Positions 54,663 to 63,234 of a stretch of DNA of 64,000 nucleotides are shown in pieces. The notes beneath the pieces are model-generated. The model was not told the DNA's origin. It worked only from the letters and a program-made list of their open reading frames with translations, and did not search any database. The position numbers were made by a program, and so were the translations under genes. Source of the DNA: Weeksellaceae bacterium (lineage in GTDB: Bacteria > Bacteroidota > Bacteroidia > Flavobacteriales > Weeksellaceae). Where the stretch lies: contig JAIBEX010000019.1 in NCBI GenBank assembly GCA_019459455.1, positions 62,001 to 126,000 on the forward strand. The letters are read 5' to 3'. How positions within the stretch are numbered: the first letter of the stretch is position 1; every line of letters starts with the position of its first letter.

Positions 54663-56435
54663 GTGCGAAAACAGCCGTTACTCATTCTCTGCATTTGTTT
54701 TATCCTGGGAATAATTGTCCGGGACTATTGGGCCGTTGACCTTAAAACAGCTTACATCATTTTCGTAAGCAGCAGTTTAACGCTGATTTCATTTTTTTCC
54801 ACTTCGATACCCATCCTTAAGCTGAGAACGTACTTCATCTGTCTGTTTTTCTTTACCCTGGGCCTACTTCTGCACTCCATTTATTCAAAAAATACGATTC
54901 TTCCCCAGCTGAACCAGAAGGAAGAATTGATTTTTAAAGTGGATAAAAAACTCAACTCCAACGAAAGAAACCGCCGGTACGAAATATTGATTTACAATGA
55001 AAATTCAGAATTAAAAAGCGTACTCTCCGTTCCCCGGTCTTTACCGGAATTCGACTTCAGACATTATTATCAGGCAGAACTTTTCATAAACCGTGTGCAG
55101 CATCCCAAAAATGACTATCAGTTCGATTACGCTAAATACCTGAACAGAAAAGGGATCTATTTTCAAAGTTATCTGCCGGGTTCATACCGAATTGCCGAGC
55201 GGAAGTATGTTGGTTGGAACGACTACATCAGGCAAAAGCGGATGGATGTGCTTCAGCGCATTGACCGGACTGCAATTTCTGCGAAAAGCCGGGAATTCCT
55301 GAAAGGCATCATCCTGGCCGACCGGACCGAGATGGACCGGGAGACGGTGTCCGACTTCACAAAAACCGGACTGGTACATATTCTGGCAATTTCGGGTTCT
55401 CATATTGTGATCATCTTCGGCATCTTTTTCTGGCTGCTGGTAAAGATATTTCCCGTTGGTTTCAGAAAATATGCCATCATCTGCAGTTTGATCCTTATCT
55501 GGATTTTCGCAGTTTTCATTGGCTACGGGAATTCCGTGGTAAGGTCCTGCATCATGATATCGGTGTACTTCATCTATGTACTTTTGCAGAGGAAGCCTGA
55601 TCTCCTTCATTCCATGGCGTTGGCAGCATTCATTATTTTACTTGCCGATACCCATCAGATTTTTGATGTCGGTTTTCAGCTCAGTTTCCTCGCTGTATTT
55701 GGGATTTACTGGCTTAATCAGCCCATACTGAAGTATTTTCCCAAGCAGGATAATTTCTTTAAGAGAATCCTTTTCAACACCTTTTCAATTTCTCTGGCAG
55801 CACAGATTTCTACGCTTCCCGCCGTTCTCTACTATTTTCATCAGTTTTCCATGATTTCCATACTGGCCAATCTGATCATTATCCCGCTCTCCGAATTCAT
55901 CATTGTCTTCAGTCTCTTCATGACGCTGGTAATAGGTTTTGGCTTTAATTCTTCCCTGCTCAGTGTGGTGTATGATTCTTTCATTAAGCTGGTTTTACAA
56001 CTGATTCACTGGTTTTCCACTTTTGACCGTTTCCTACTCCAAAATGTGCCGATGAGCCTGGCAGAAGTTGCCATAATGTGTGCAGGAATTTACTTCTTAA
56101 GGTTTCTGATTAAAGAATTTGATCTCCGGAATATGCTGCGGGTGGCCTTTATAATTCTTATTTACTTTGGGCTGCACATCGGTCTGACCCTTTATGAACA
56201 GCGACAAAATGAAGTCATGATTCATCACCATTTCAGGGAAAAATATTTCTCTGTAAAAGAAACTGAGCACATTACCTTTTGGATCAGAAAAGATGCGGAC
56301 ATCGTAAAGGTTAAAAAATACATCATCGATCCCTACCTCACCTCAAAACGCGCGAAGGAATTTGATTTAAAAATCCTGCCCGCCGGTACTACGACAATTA
56401 ACTACGGTGGAAAACAGTACTTCATCGTAGAATAG
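54663..56435 (+). CDS. comEC: ComEC/Rec2-type DNA uptake channel (without MBL domain)
   Basis: The 590-residue membrane protein (GTG start at 54663) has an N-terminal soluble DUF4131-like domain between membrane segments (about 25-190) and a competence domain with LVHILAISGSHIVIIFGIFFW and GYGNSVVRSCIMISVYFIYVLLQRK. ComEC forms the inner-membrane channel for single-stranded DNA during transformation. The C-terminal nuclease-like MBL domain found in many ComEC proteins is absent; the last about 80 residues are short and lack HxHxDH. Confidence 0.87.
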   Translation: MRKQPLLILCICFILGIIVRDYWAVDLKTAYIIFVSSSLTLISFFSTSIPILKLRTYFICLFFFTLGLLLHSIYSKNTILPQLNQKEELIFKVDKKLNSNERNRRYEILIYNENSELKSVLSVPRSLPEFDFRHYYQAELFINRVQHPKNDYQFDYAKYLNRKGIYFQSYLPGSYRIAERKYVGWNDYIRQKRMDVLQRIDRTAISAKSREFLKGIILADRTEMDRETVSDFTKTGLVHILAISGSHIVIIFGIFFWLLVKIFPVGFRKYAIICSLILIWIFAVFIGYGNSVVRSCIMISVYFIYVLLQRKPDLLHSMALAAFIILLADTHQIFDVGFQLSFLAVFGIYWLNQPILKYFPKQDNFFKRILFNTFSISLAAQISTLPAVLYYFHQFSMISILANLIIIPLSEFIIVFSLFMTLVIGFGFNSSLLSVVYDSFIKLVLQLIHWFSTFDRFLLQNVPMSLAEVAIMCAGIYFLRFLIKEFDLRNMLRVAFIILIYFGLHIGLTLYEQRQNEVMIHHHFREKYFSVKETEHITFWIRKDADIVKVKKYIIDPYLTSKRAKEFDLKILPAGTTTINYGGKQYFIVE

Positions 56436-56532
56436 TTAGCCTAAATCGCAGGTTTTCTGATATTTTTCACGCTGCCCGCGAGCGGAAATGCCTGTTTAAA
56501 GGCTTAACTTTGTTTGCAATAAATTCCAAACC

Positions 56533-58221
56533 ATGTTCGACTGGCTCCGTACGCTTCTTCTTCCTTTTGAAAATCCAAGTGTTATACAATCGTTAATTGT
56601 GATTATGTTAGCCATTGGAAGCGGAATTTTTTTTGGAAGGCTTAAGATTGCGAAAGTTTCCCTGGGGGTTTCTGCGGTTATGTTTACCGGACTTATCCTC
56701 GGACATCTGGGATACCGGATACAGTATGAAATCCTGGACTTCATAAGGGATTTTGGGCTTATCCTGTTTGTATACGCTATCGGCATCCAGGTAGGGCCCT
56801 CCTTTTTTTCCTCTTTCAGGAGCGAAGGGCTTAAATTTAACATCCTCGCGGTTTCCTGTGTGCTGTTGGGAGCTCTGATTACCTTCATCATCTTTAAAAT
56901 TAGCGGCGTAAGCATTGAGAATCTGGTTGGCATTATGTCAGGCGCGGTAACGAACACCCCTGGTCTCGGCGCTGCAAAAAGCACCCTTCAGGAAATCCAG
57001 ACCCGTTTTCCGGACCGGGTTTACGACGATCCGGCAATAGGATACGCCATTACCTACCCCATTGGTGTGCTGGGCATCATTTTTACGATCATTATCTCGA
57101 AGATAATACTGAAGATTCATCCCGAAAAAGAAATGCGTCTTTTCCGTATGGCAAAAATCAAAACTGAACTTCCCGTCATCAGCCAAAAGATAAGGATTAC
57201 AAATGCTGCAGCAGTTGGCAAAACCCTGCAGCAGCTTATTGAGGAGAACGGCAAAAACATTGTAATTTCAAGGATAAAACACAGCGGCAGTGAGGCCGTT
57301 TTTTCGCCTACTCTTGATACCGCCGTACGAATGCGGGATGTTCTTATGATTGTGGGGCTGCAAAAAGATCTGGAGGAATTTACAAAAACGGTTGGCCGTC
57401 CGTCAACCGATCAGTTCATTGAAACGGGCAGCGAAATCACCCTGAAGAATTTCTTTGTTACCAAGCCCTCTGCCATGCATAAAACGCTTGCGGACCTTGA
57501 CCTGTACAGCAAATATGATTTGAAAGTAACCAGGGTGTTCCGCGCAGGCAAGGAAATGCTCGCCCGCCCCTCATTTGAACTCTTTTATGGGGATAAAGTA
57601 AGGATAGTGGGCACCGAAGAAAGTCTGAAAGAGGCGGAACGGATCATCGGGAATTCGGAGAAGAAACTCATGGAGCCGGATTTCCTTTCGCTGTTTGGTG
57701 GACTCTTAATCGGTATCATCATAGGGTCCATTCCAATTATGATTCCCTCACTGCCAGTTCCTATAAAACTCGGGTTTGCAGCCGGGCCGCTCATCACTGC
57801 ACTTTTTATCAGTAGGTACGGGGGAATTTCGTTTATCCATTCCTACATTAATAACGGTGCAATCTATTTCATGAAAGATCTTGGAATCTGTCTGTTCTTC
57901 GCGGCAGTCGGAATCCACGCTGGCGAGGGTTTTTATGAGAATTTCATCAAAAACAACGGGTGGACCTGGCTGCTTTATGGTTCGGCGGTCACCTTCATCC
58001 CGCTGATTCTTATGGTCATCATCGGAAGGGCATTTATGAAAATCAATTTCCTTCAGCTTGCAGGAATCATGAGCGGGAGTTATACCGATCCTGCGGCACT
58101 GTCTTTCAGTACCACGTATCTTGATAGTGATGTGCCGCTGCAAAGCTATGCTCAGGTGTATCCCTTGGTTACAATTTTCAGGATATTTGTGGCTCAGATC
58201 CTAATCCTGCTCCTGGTATAA
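56533..58221 (+). CDS. AspT/YidE-type transporter with two TrkA-C domains
   Basis: The 562-residue product belongs to the aspartate:alanine exchanger family. It has N-terminal membrane segments (about 10-190, with NTPGLGAAKSTL), two TrkA-C (RCK_C) ligand-binding domains in the middle (about 210-380), and a second membrane half (about 385-560) with the repeated GIMSGSYTDPAALSF motif. The pairing of NTPGL and TDPAAL is the family's internal duplication. The substrate cannot be told from the sequence. A -7 element TAACTTTG is at 56505-56512. Confidence 0.82.
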   Translation: MFDWLRTLLLPFENPSVIQSLIVIMLAIGSGIFFGRLKIAKVSLGVSAVMFTGLILGHLGYRIQYEILDFIRDFGLILFVYAIGIQVGPSFFSSFRSEGLKFNILAVSCVLLGALITFIIFKISGVSIENLVGIMSGAVTNTPGLGAAKSTLQEIQTRFPDRVYDDPAIGYAITYPIGVLGIIFTIIISKIILKIHPEKEMRLFRMAKIKTELPVISQKIRITNAAAVGKTLQQLIEENGKNIVISRIKHSGSEAVFSPTLDTAVRMRDVLMIVGLQKDLEEFTKTVGRPSTDQFIETGSEITLKNFFVTKPSAMHKTLADLDLYSKYDLKVTRVFRAGKEMLARPSFELFYGDKVRIVGTEESLKEAERIIGNSEKKLMEPDFLSLFGGLLIGIIIGSIPIMIPSLPVPIKLGFAAGPLITALFISRYGGISFIHSYINNGAIYFMKDLGICLFFAAVGIHAGEGFYENFIKNNGWTWLLYGSAVTFIPLILMVIIGRAFMKINFLQLAGIMSGSYTDPAALSFSTTYLDSDVPLQSYAQVYPLVTIFRIFVAQILILLLV

Positions 58222-58226
58222 AAAAG

Positions 58227-58248
58227 AAGCACCCAGAACTGGGTGCTT
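58227..58248. terminator. Bidirectional terminator
   Basis: A perfect 10-bp stem AAGCACCCAG/CTGGGTGCTT (58227-58236 with 58239-58248). The minus strand has a T-run (58226-58220) beyond it; the plus strand is AT-rich. It lies between the convergent AspT-type and DUF3276 genes. Confidence 0.8.
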
Positions 58249-58265
58249 ATAATCGTTTTTGCTTT

Positions 58266-58601
58266 TTAAACTTCGTCGTCCGAATCAATGGTAAATGATT
58301 TTGACTTGAAATCTTTATCATGCTTTTCAGAAATTACATCCTCACCTTTCTCATTGATGATAAAATCTGTACTTTCATTAAACATTTCGTGAAACGCACT
58401 GAAATCTTCCTTGTAAAGATAAATTTTATGCTTTTCGAATGTTGCCTCTCCGTTTTCCCCGAAGTTCTTTTTGCTTTCGGTAATCGTAAGATAATAATCT
58501 CCCGCTTTCGTCTCGCGCACATCAAAGAAATAGGTTCTTCTGCCTGCTTTTAACACCTTCGTGAAAATTTCGTTTTCGTGGCGTTCCTTGTAATCACTCA
58601 T
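58266..58601 (-). CDS. DUF3276 / PUR-alpha-like nucleic-acid-binding protein
   Basis: The 111-residue product matches the Bacteroidota PUR-alpha-like family (DUF3276): NEIFTKVLKAGRRTYFFDVRETKAGDYYLTITESKK, HKIYLYKEDFSAFHEMF, and an acidic tail. PUR folds bind single-stranded DNA or RNA; here the target is unknown. No signal peptide. Confidence 0.87.
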   Translation of the reverse strand: MSDYKERHENEIFTKVLKAGRRTYFFDVRETKAGDYYLTITESKKNFGENGEATFEKHKIYLYKEDFSAFHEMFNESTDFIINEKGEDVISEKHDKDFKSKSFTIDSDDEV

Positions 58602-58718
58602 TGTACGATAATTTAGAAATCTTAGTTAAACAAATATAAAAGATTTCCCGGAACTGCAAAATATTTTCCTTAAATATTTGCTAAGTAAAACGGATTATCA
58701 ATAAAAAAAAGACAAAAA

Positions 58719-60380
58719 CTATGCAGACTTGTTGTTTTCTATTTCTGTGAGGTTCAATATTTTATCCGCCCGTTTTGCACTGGATTCACGGTGGGTGATG
58801 ATTACAGAGGTGCAGTGGTGGAGGTATTTTTCAATGTTCTGAAGGATATTTTCCTCAGTTTCAGTGTCCAGCGCCGAGAGTGAATCGTCAAAAATCAGGA
58901 TTGAGGGTTCCTTGATCAGGGCGCGCGCAATGCAGATGCGCTGTTTCTGACCTCCGGAAAGCATCACCCCCCGTTCTCCAACCATGGTCTTGTACTGATC
59001 CTTGAACTCTACTATGTTTTTATGGACGTCAGCTTTCTTTGCGAATTCCACCACCTTTGCCAGCGTTGGATTATCGACGGCAAAGCCGATATTGTTTTCA
59101 ACGGTATCTGAAAACAGGTAGCTTTCCTGTGGGATATATCCAATATGTCTGCGGTAATTTTGCAGACTGTGGTCCTTCAGGTTTTTACCATCCACCCAAA
59201 TTTCTCCTTCCGTGGGATCTATTAACCTGGCAAGGAGTAAGGCAATGGTTGACTTTCCGCTTCCGGTTTTTCCCATTATCGCCAGTGATTTTCCCGCTTC
59301 TATTTTGAAACTTAAATTGTGAAGCGCCTTAATGCCCGTGTTCGGATACGTGTAGGACACATTCCGGAACTCGATATCCCCCGAAACCGGAAATATCCCG
59401 GACTCACCTTCGGTGACTTCAGACTTCATGTCCAGAAATTCATTGATTCTCGCCATGGATGCTTCTGCCCGCTGGTTGATGGATGTAACCCACCCCACCA
59501 GAGAGAAAGGCCAAATCAGAATATTGATGTACATAAAAAAATCGGCGATCTTCCCGACTGAAAGTTCATTGTTAAGATACTTCTGACCGCCGATGAAAAG
59601 GACGGCAACATTCAGAAGACCAATAACGAAAAGGATGATCGTGAAAAAGTATGCTTCTGTCTTTGCAAGGTCCAGCGCTTTATCCTGATAATCTTTGACC
59701 TTGAGACCATAATTTTTTTCGATGTATTTTTCTTTTGCAAAGAACTTCACAACACGGATCCCGGAAAAACTGTCCTGCACAAATGTTGAAATCGCCGACT
59801 GGCTCTTCTGCATCACCTTTGATTTACGGTTGATCACGGAACTCACCCAGTAAATCAGAAAAGACAGAATCGGGAGTGGAATAAGCGTCCAGAGCGTCAT
59901 GGAAACATCAGTCCGGATCATATAAACACTCGTGATGAGCAATAGAATGAGCAGGTTTACCACATACATCACCCCCGGCCCCAGGTACATCCTTACCGCG
60001 ACCACATCCTCACTTAAACGGTTCATCAGGTCTCCGGTGGTCGTTTTTTTGAAGTCCGTTAGAGACAGTTCCTGGTAATGCTGGTATATTTTATTCTTCA
60101 GTTCATATTCTATCCGGCGGGAAGCCACGATAATGGTCTGACGCATCATGAACGTGAAAAGGCCCGTTAATATTGAAGAAGCTACAATGATCCCAACATA
60201 AATGAGAACCTGCCGGTTAAAACCCAAATGTGAGGTCTGGGCAATTTCATCCACCGATTTTCCAACAAACTGAACTTTGTAGATATTGAAGAAATTACTC
60301 GCAATAATGAACAGGAATCCCCAAAACAACAGCATTCTGTGTTTCCAGAAATAGGGATTAAGGGTTTTTAACGCGTTCAT
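58719..60380 (-). CDS. ABC transporter, fused permease and ATPase
   Basis: The product (553 residues from ATG 60380) is a half-size exporter: six membrane helices (about 12-290), then an ATPase domain with Walker A MGKTGSGKST, Q-loop IGYIPQESYLFSD, signature LSGGQKQR and Walker B ILIFDDSLSALD, and H-loop ITHRESS. It resembles lipid or drug exporters; the substrate is unknown. ATG 60380 is preferred to 60452 because the longer stretch overlaps the promoter. Confidence 0.88.
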   Translation of the reverse strand: MNALKTLNPYFWKHRMLLFWGFLFIIASNFFNIYKVQFVGKSVDEIAQTSHLGFNRQVLIYVGIIVASSILTGLFTFMMRQTIIVASRRIEYELKNKIYQHYQELSLTDFKKTTTGDLMNRLSEDVVAVRMYLGPGVMYVVNLLILLLITSVYMIRTDVSMTLWTLIPLPILSFLIYWVSSVINRKSKVMQKSQSAISTFVQDSFSGIRVVKFFAKEKYIEKNYGLKVKDYQDKALDLAKTEAYFFTIILFVIGLLNVAVLFIGGQKYLNNELSVGKIADFFMYINILIWPFSLVGWVTSINQRAEASMARINEFLDMKSEVTEGESGIFPVSGDIEFRNVSYTYPNTGIKALHNLSFKIEAGKSLAIMGKTGSGKSTIALLLARLIDPTEGEIWVDGKNLKDHSLQNYRRHIGYIPQESYLFSDTVENNIGFAVDNPTLAKVVEFAKKADVHKNIVEFKDQYKTMVGERGVMLSGGQKQRICIARALIKEPSILIFDDSLSALDTETEENILQNIEKYLHHCTSVIITHRESSAKRADKILNLTEIENNKSA

Positions 60381-60421
60381 AGTCTGTATAAATCTGCTCG
60401 CAGCCGTAGAGTATTGGCGTG

Positions 60422-60452
60422 CAAAAATACAAAAATGAAAATGGTTTTTCAA
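60422..60452 (-). promoter_or_regulatory. Promoter of the ABC exporter gene
   Basis: Minus strand TTG (60452-60450), 20-nt spacer, TATTTTTG (60429-60422). Leader is about 40 nt to ATG 60380. Confidence 0.6.
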
Positions 60453-60486
60453 AAGGCCAATGCCCCGGCGATAAGTAAAAAATTGC

Positions 60487-60494
60487 TATCTTTG
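60487..60494 (+). promoter_or_regulatory. -7 promoter element of nusB
   Basis: TATCTTTG (60487-60494) matches the -7 consensus; no TTG is seen at the usual spacing. It lies 22 nt before ATG 60517. Confidence 0.45.
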
Positions 60495-60516
60495 CCGGCA
60501 CAAAATGCTCTTTGAA

Positions 60517-61422
60517 ATGTTAGGAAGACGACAGATCCGTGAAAAAGTGGTGGAAACCCTCTATTCGTATTATCAAAATCCGATTAAGTTTGATGTATTG
60601 GAAAAGAATATGCTGAATGAAATCGATAAGATTTATCACCTCTATATCTACCAGCTCAATTTCATGGTGGCCCTGAAAGAACTTGCAGAGAAGCAAATTG
60701 AAATCGGTAAAAAGAAGTATCTGAGAACCGATGCGGAGTTACACCCCAACCAACGATTCATCAACAATCAGGTTCTGAAAAAGATTGAAGAGAATGCTGA
60801 ACGCAGGTCTTTCACCGCAAAGCACCGGGAACTTACCTGGGAAATGCATGACGACCTTTTGGTTAAAACCTTCCAAAGGATCACAGCAGGAAAAAGATAC
60901 CAGGATTTCATGAAGGAAGAGGATCAATCTTTTGAACAGGACCAAAAATTCATCGGCAAACTGTTTTTACGGTACATCGCTGAAAATGAGGACTTTCATG
61001 AGCATCTGGAAGAAAAAGAAATGAGTTGGGCCGATGATTTCCACATTTCAAACTCCATGATTCAGAAAACCATTGGTTTTTTCAAGGAAGACCAGCCATC
61101 CAACACCCTGATTAAAATGATCAAGGACCAGGAGGATGAGGAATTTGCAAAGAAACTGCTGAAAGAAAGCCTGAACAACTGGGAGGAAAGTGAGAAGAAA
61201 CTTGAAGATAAACTTGAGAACTGGGATCTGGAAAGAGTGGCACTTATGGACAAGATTATTCTTGTGACGGCCATCACCGAACTGGACCGTTTTCCTCTAA
61301 CCCCTTCCCGTGTCATTATTAATGAATATATAGAAATTTCCAAAGTATATGCCACGGACAGGTCGAATATCTTTGTGAACGGAATACTAGATAAATATAC
61401 GAAAGAATTAAACCGAATATAA
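60517..61422 (+). CDS. nusB: Transcription antitermination protein NusB
   Basis: NusB acts with NusE in rRNA antitermination. The product (301 residues from ATG 60517, giving MLGRRQIREKVVETLYSYY) is much longer than the about 140-residue E. coli protein; the family-typical C-terminal half (about 210-300; VALMDKIILVTAITELDRFPLTPSRVIINEYIEISK) is preceded by a helical Bacteroidota-type extension. The ATG at 60505 would add four residues. It is followed after 10 nt by the DUF1573 lipoprotein and then yajC. Confidence 0.9.
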   Translation: MLGRRQIREKVVETLYSYYQNPIKFDVLEKNMLNEIDKIYHLYIYQLNFMVALKELAEKQIEIGKKKYLRTDAELHPNQRFINNQVLKKIEENAERRSFTAKHRELTWEMHDDLLVKTFQRITAGKRYQDFMKEEDQSFEQDQKFIGKLFLRYIAENEDFHEHLEEKEMSWADDFHISNSMIQKTIGFFKEDQPSNTLIKMIKDQEDEEFAKKLLKESLNNWEESEKKLEDKLENWDLERVALMDKIILVTAITELDRFPLTPSRVIINEYIEISKVYATDRSNIFVNGILDKYTKELNRI

Positions 61423-61432
61423 TTACAGAAAA

Positions 61433-61942
61433 ATGAAAAAGTCAATAGTTGTTTTGTCACTTTTCGTCGCTGCCTTAGGAGTGACTTCATGTGAAAAAAA
61501 AGAAAAGGCAGATGTCCTGACGCAGGAACCTGTAGAACTGCAAGGCAATCCAAAAGGTCTTGATGTAAATGCAGAAGCCCCTGTGGTAGACTCTCAGGAA
61601 GAGCTGATTAAAAAGGCACAGTCCCACCCGTTAACCAGTCTTGCGCTGTCTGAAAATCATTTTGATTTTAAAAGTGTAAAGAAAGGTGAAAAAGTAACGC
61701 ACGTGTACGAGGTCACCAATACCGGGAGCAACCCGCTGATTATCTCGCAGGTAAAACCCGCTTGTGGATGTACCGCTCCCGACTATACAAAAACACCCAT
61801 CCTTCCGGGTCAAAAAGGAAATATTACCCTACAGTTTGATTCCTCAAGTTTTGACGGACTGCAGAACAAACAGGCAGAAATTTTTGCCAATGTGGAGAAA
61901 GCTCCAATTACGATCACCTTTTCTGCCAACGTAATCAACTAA
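61433..61942 (+). CDS. DUF1573 lipoprotein
   Basis: The 169-residue product has a lipoprotein signal (LGVTSCEKKEK, acceptor Cys20) and a DUF1573 domain (about 65-165) with HVYEVTNTGSNPLIISQVKPACGCTAPDY and the closing ITFSANVIN strand. DUF1573 is an Ig-like domain with a conserved CGC motif; function is unknown. It is in the nusB-yajC operon. Confidence 0.9.
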   Translation: MKKSIVVLSLFVAALGVTSCEKKEKADVLTQEPVELQGNPKGLDVNAEAPVVDSQEELIKKAQSHPLTSLALSENHFDFKSVKKGEKVTHVYEVTNTGSNPLIISQVKPACGCTAPDYTKTPILPGQKGNITLQFDSSSFDGLQNKQAEIFANVEKAPITITFSANVIN

Positions 61943-61953
61943 ATTAAATACAA

Positions 61954-62283
61954 ATGATAAGTATATTTTTACAGGCTCCGGCCGCCGGTGGCAGCAGTAT
62001 GACGATGATGCTCATGATGGGCTTGATGTTCGTTGGATTTTATTTTCTGATGATCCGCCCGCAAATGAGAAAGGCAAAACAGGAAAAAGGCTTCCAGGAG
62101 TCTCTTAAAGTAGGGCAAAGAGTAGTAACTACCGCAGGTCTGCACGGACGGATTGCTCAGATTATGGAAGACGGGATCGTGATTGAAACACTTTCAGGAA
62201 AACTGAAGTTTGAAAAATCATCTATTTCGCGCGATTATACACAGGTAAGATTTCCTGATAGCGCTGTAGAAGAAAAGAAATAA
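61954..62283 (+). CDS. yajC: Preprotein translocase subunit YajC
   Basis: The 109-residue product is a single-pass membrane protein (membrane segment near 18-40: MTMMLMMGLMFVGFYFLMIRPQ) with the cytoplasmic domain GQRVVTTAGLHGRIAQI. YajC joins SecDF at the translocon. It follows the DUF1573 gene after 11 nt. Confidence 0.94.
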   Translation: MISIFLQAPAAGGSSMTMMLMMGLMFVGFYFLMIRPQMRKAKQEKGFQESLKVGQRVVTTAGLHGRIAQIMEDGIVIETLSGKLKFEKSSISRDYTQVRFPDSAVEEKK

Positions 62284-62301
62284 GCCTTCAGCTATAAAAA
62301 A

Positions 62302-62332
62302 CAAAAACGTACTGAGATTCAGTACGTTTTTT
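62302..62332. terminator. Bidirectional terminator between yajC and tRNA-His
   Basis: Stem ACGTACTGA/TCAGTACGT (62307-62315 with 62319-62327) with A-rich and T-rich flanks serving both strands. Confidence 0.85.
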
Positions 62333-62337
62333 GTTTG

Positions 62338-62412
62338 GGTGAATGAGGGGTCTCGAACCCCCGACCTCCGGAACCACAATCCGGCGCTCTAACCAACTGA
62401 GCTACAATCACC
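62338..62412 (-). tRNA. tRNA-His (GTG)
   Basis: Anticodon loop TTGTGGT gives anticodon GTG. The 5' end GGTGATTG and 3' end CATTCACC pair with an extra G(-1):C73 pair, the histidine identity element, and one T-T mismatch. T-arm is GGGGGTTCGAGACCCC. Confidence 0.93.
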
Positions 62413-62446
62413 GTTTGAGGTTGCAAATATAAAGCTTTTCGAGAAA

Positions 62447-63166
62447 TTACAAAATTATTCCGTCAAAATTTTTGAAGGCCAGTAATCTTTCTGTCGTGAA
62501 GCCCTCCGCGTAACGAACGCCCGAGAGGCGGCCGAGATCCTGCGCTCTATAAGTGAGGCTTTCTAAGAAGTCTTTCGTCGCTATCGGCGTCATGGGTTCC
62601 TGGGAATCCGGATCGTAAAACTGGGTTTTATAGGCTAAACAGGCTTCAATTTTCCGATCCATGAAATCTGATATATCCACAACGAAATCCGGGGTGATGT
62701 GTTTCCACTGAATGTAGTGAAAAACGTGCTTTGGCCGCCACGGCCCTTGTACATCTCCATCAAGGTCAGTCTTAATTTTTACAAGACCTGCCAGAAAACA
62801 TGAATCTGAAACCAATTTTGCTGCTTTCGCATGGTCGGGGTGGCGGTCTTCTATTGCGTTGGCAAATATAATGTCCGGCTGATATTTGCGGATCACTTTA
62901 ACAATTTCCAACTGTTGCGCTTCCGTGTTCAAAAGAAACCCGTCTTTCATCTTTAAATTTTCGCGAGCAGAGATGTTCAGGATTTTAGAGGCTTCCGCCG
63001 CTTCCTGCGCTCTTGTAATGTTGGTGCCGCGCGTGCCCAGTTCACCCTCAGTCAGATCCACAATGGCTGCTGTTTTGCCTTCAGAAATTAATTTTGCAAT
63101 CGTTCCGCCACAACCGAGTTCTACGTCGTCAGGATGCGCTCCTATGGCTAAAATATCCACTTTCAT
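62447..63166 (-). CDS. bshB1: Bacillithiol biosynthesis deacetylase BshB1
   Basis: BshB1 deacetylates N-acetylglucosaminyl-malate on the way to bacillithiol, the main low-molecular-weight thiol of several Firmicutes and Bacteroidota. The 239-residue product has the LmbE-type AIGAHPDDVELGCGGT motif (8-23) and the second metal motif DRHPDHAKAA near 122-131. The TEGELGTRGTNITR segment fits the BshB1 branch. bshA and bshC are not in the window. Confidence 0.9.
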   Translation of the reverse strand: MKVDILAIGAHPDDVELGCGGTIAKLISEGKTAAIVDLTEGELGTRGTNITRAQEAAEASKILNISARENLKMKDGFLLNTEAQQLEIVKVIRKYQPDIIFANAIEDRHPDHAKAAKLVSDSCFLAGLVKIKTDLDGDVQGPWRPKHVFHYIQWKHITPDFVVDISDFMDRKIEACLAYKTQFYDPDSQEPMTPIATKDFLESLTYRAQDLGRLSGVRYAEGFTTERLLAFKNFDGIIL

Positions 63167-63170
63167 CTTT

Positions 63171-63178
63171 CAAATATA
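63171..63178 (-). promoter_or_regulatory. -7 promoter element abutting bshB1 start
   Basis: Minus strand TATATTTG (63178-63171), four bases ahead of the ATG at 63166. The same 4-nt spacing is seen at rlmD. Confidence 0.5.
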
Positions 63179-63183
63179 CAGTT

Positions 63184-63214
63184 AAAAAAAATTCCCGGCC
63201 TTTACAGCCGGGAA
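63184..63214 (-). terminator. Terminator of the TPR protein gene
   Basis: Perfect 8-bp stem TTCCCGGC/GCCGGGAA (63192-63199 with 63207-63214); eight T follow on the minus strand. It lies 20 nt after the stop. Confidence 0.87.
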
Positions 63215-63234
63215 GTATGGTTCATTTTATATGT

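Noticed and set aside
62447-63166. Generic PIG-L/LmbE deacetylase instead of BshB1
   Set aside because: The motif context (LTEGELGTRGT) and the lineage's use of bacillithiol favour BshB1, although bshA and bshC are not in view.
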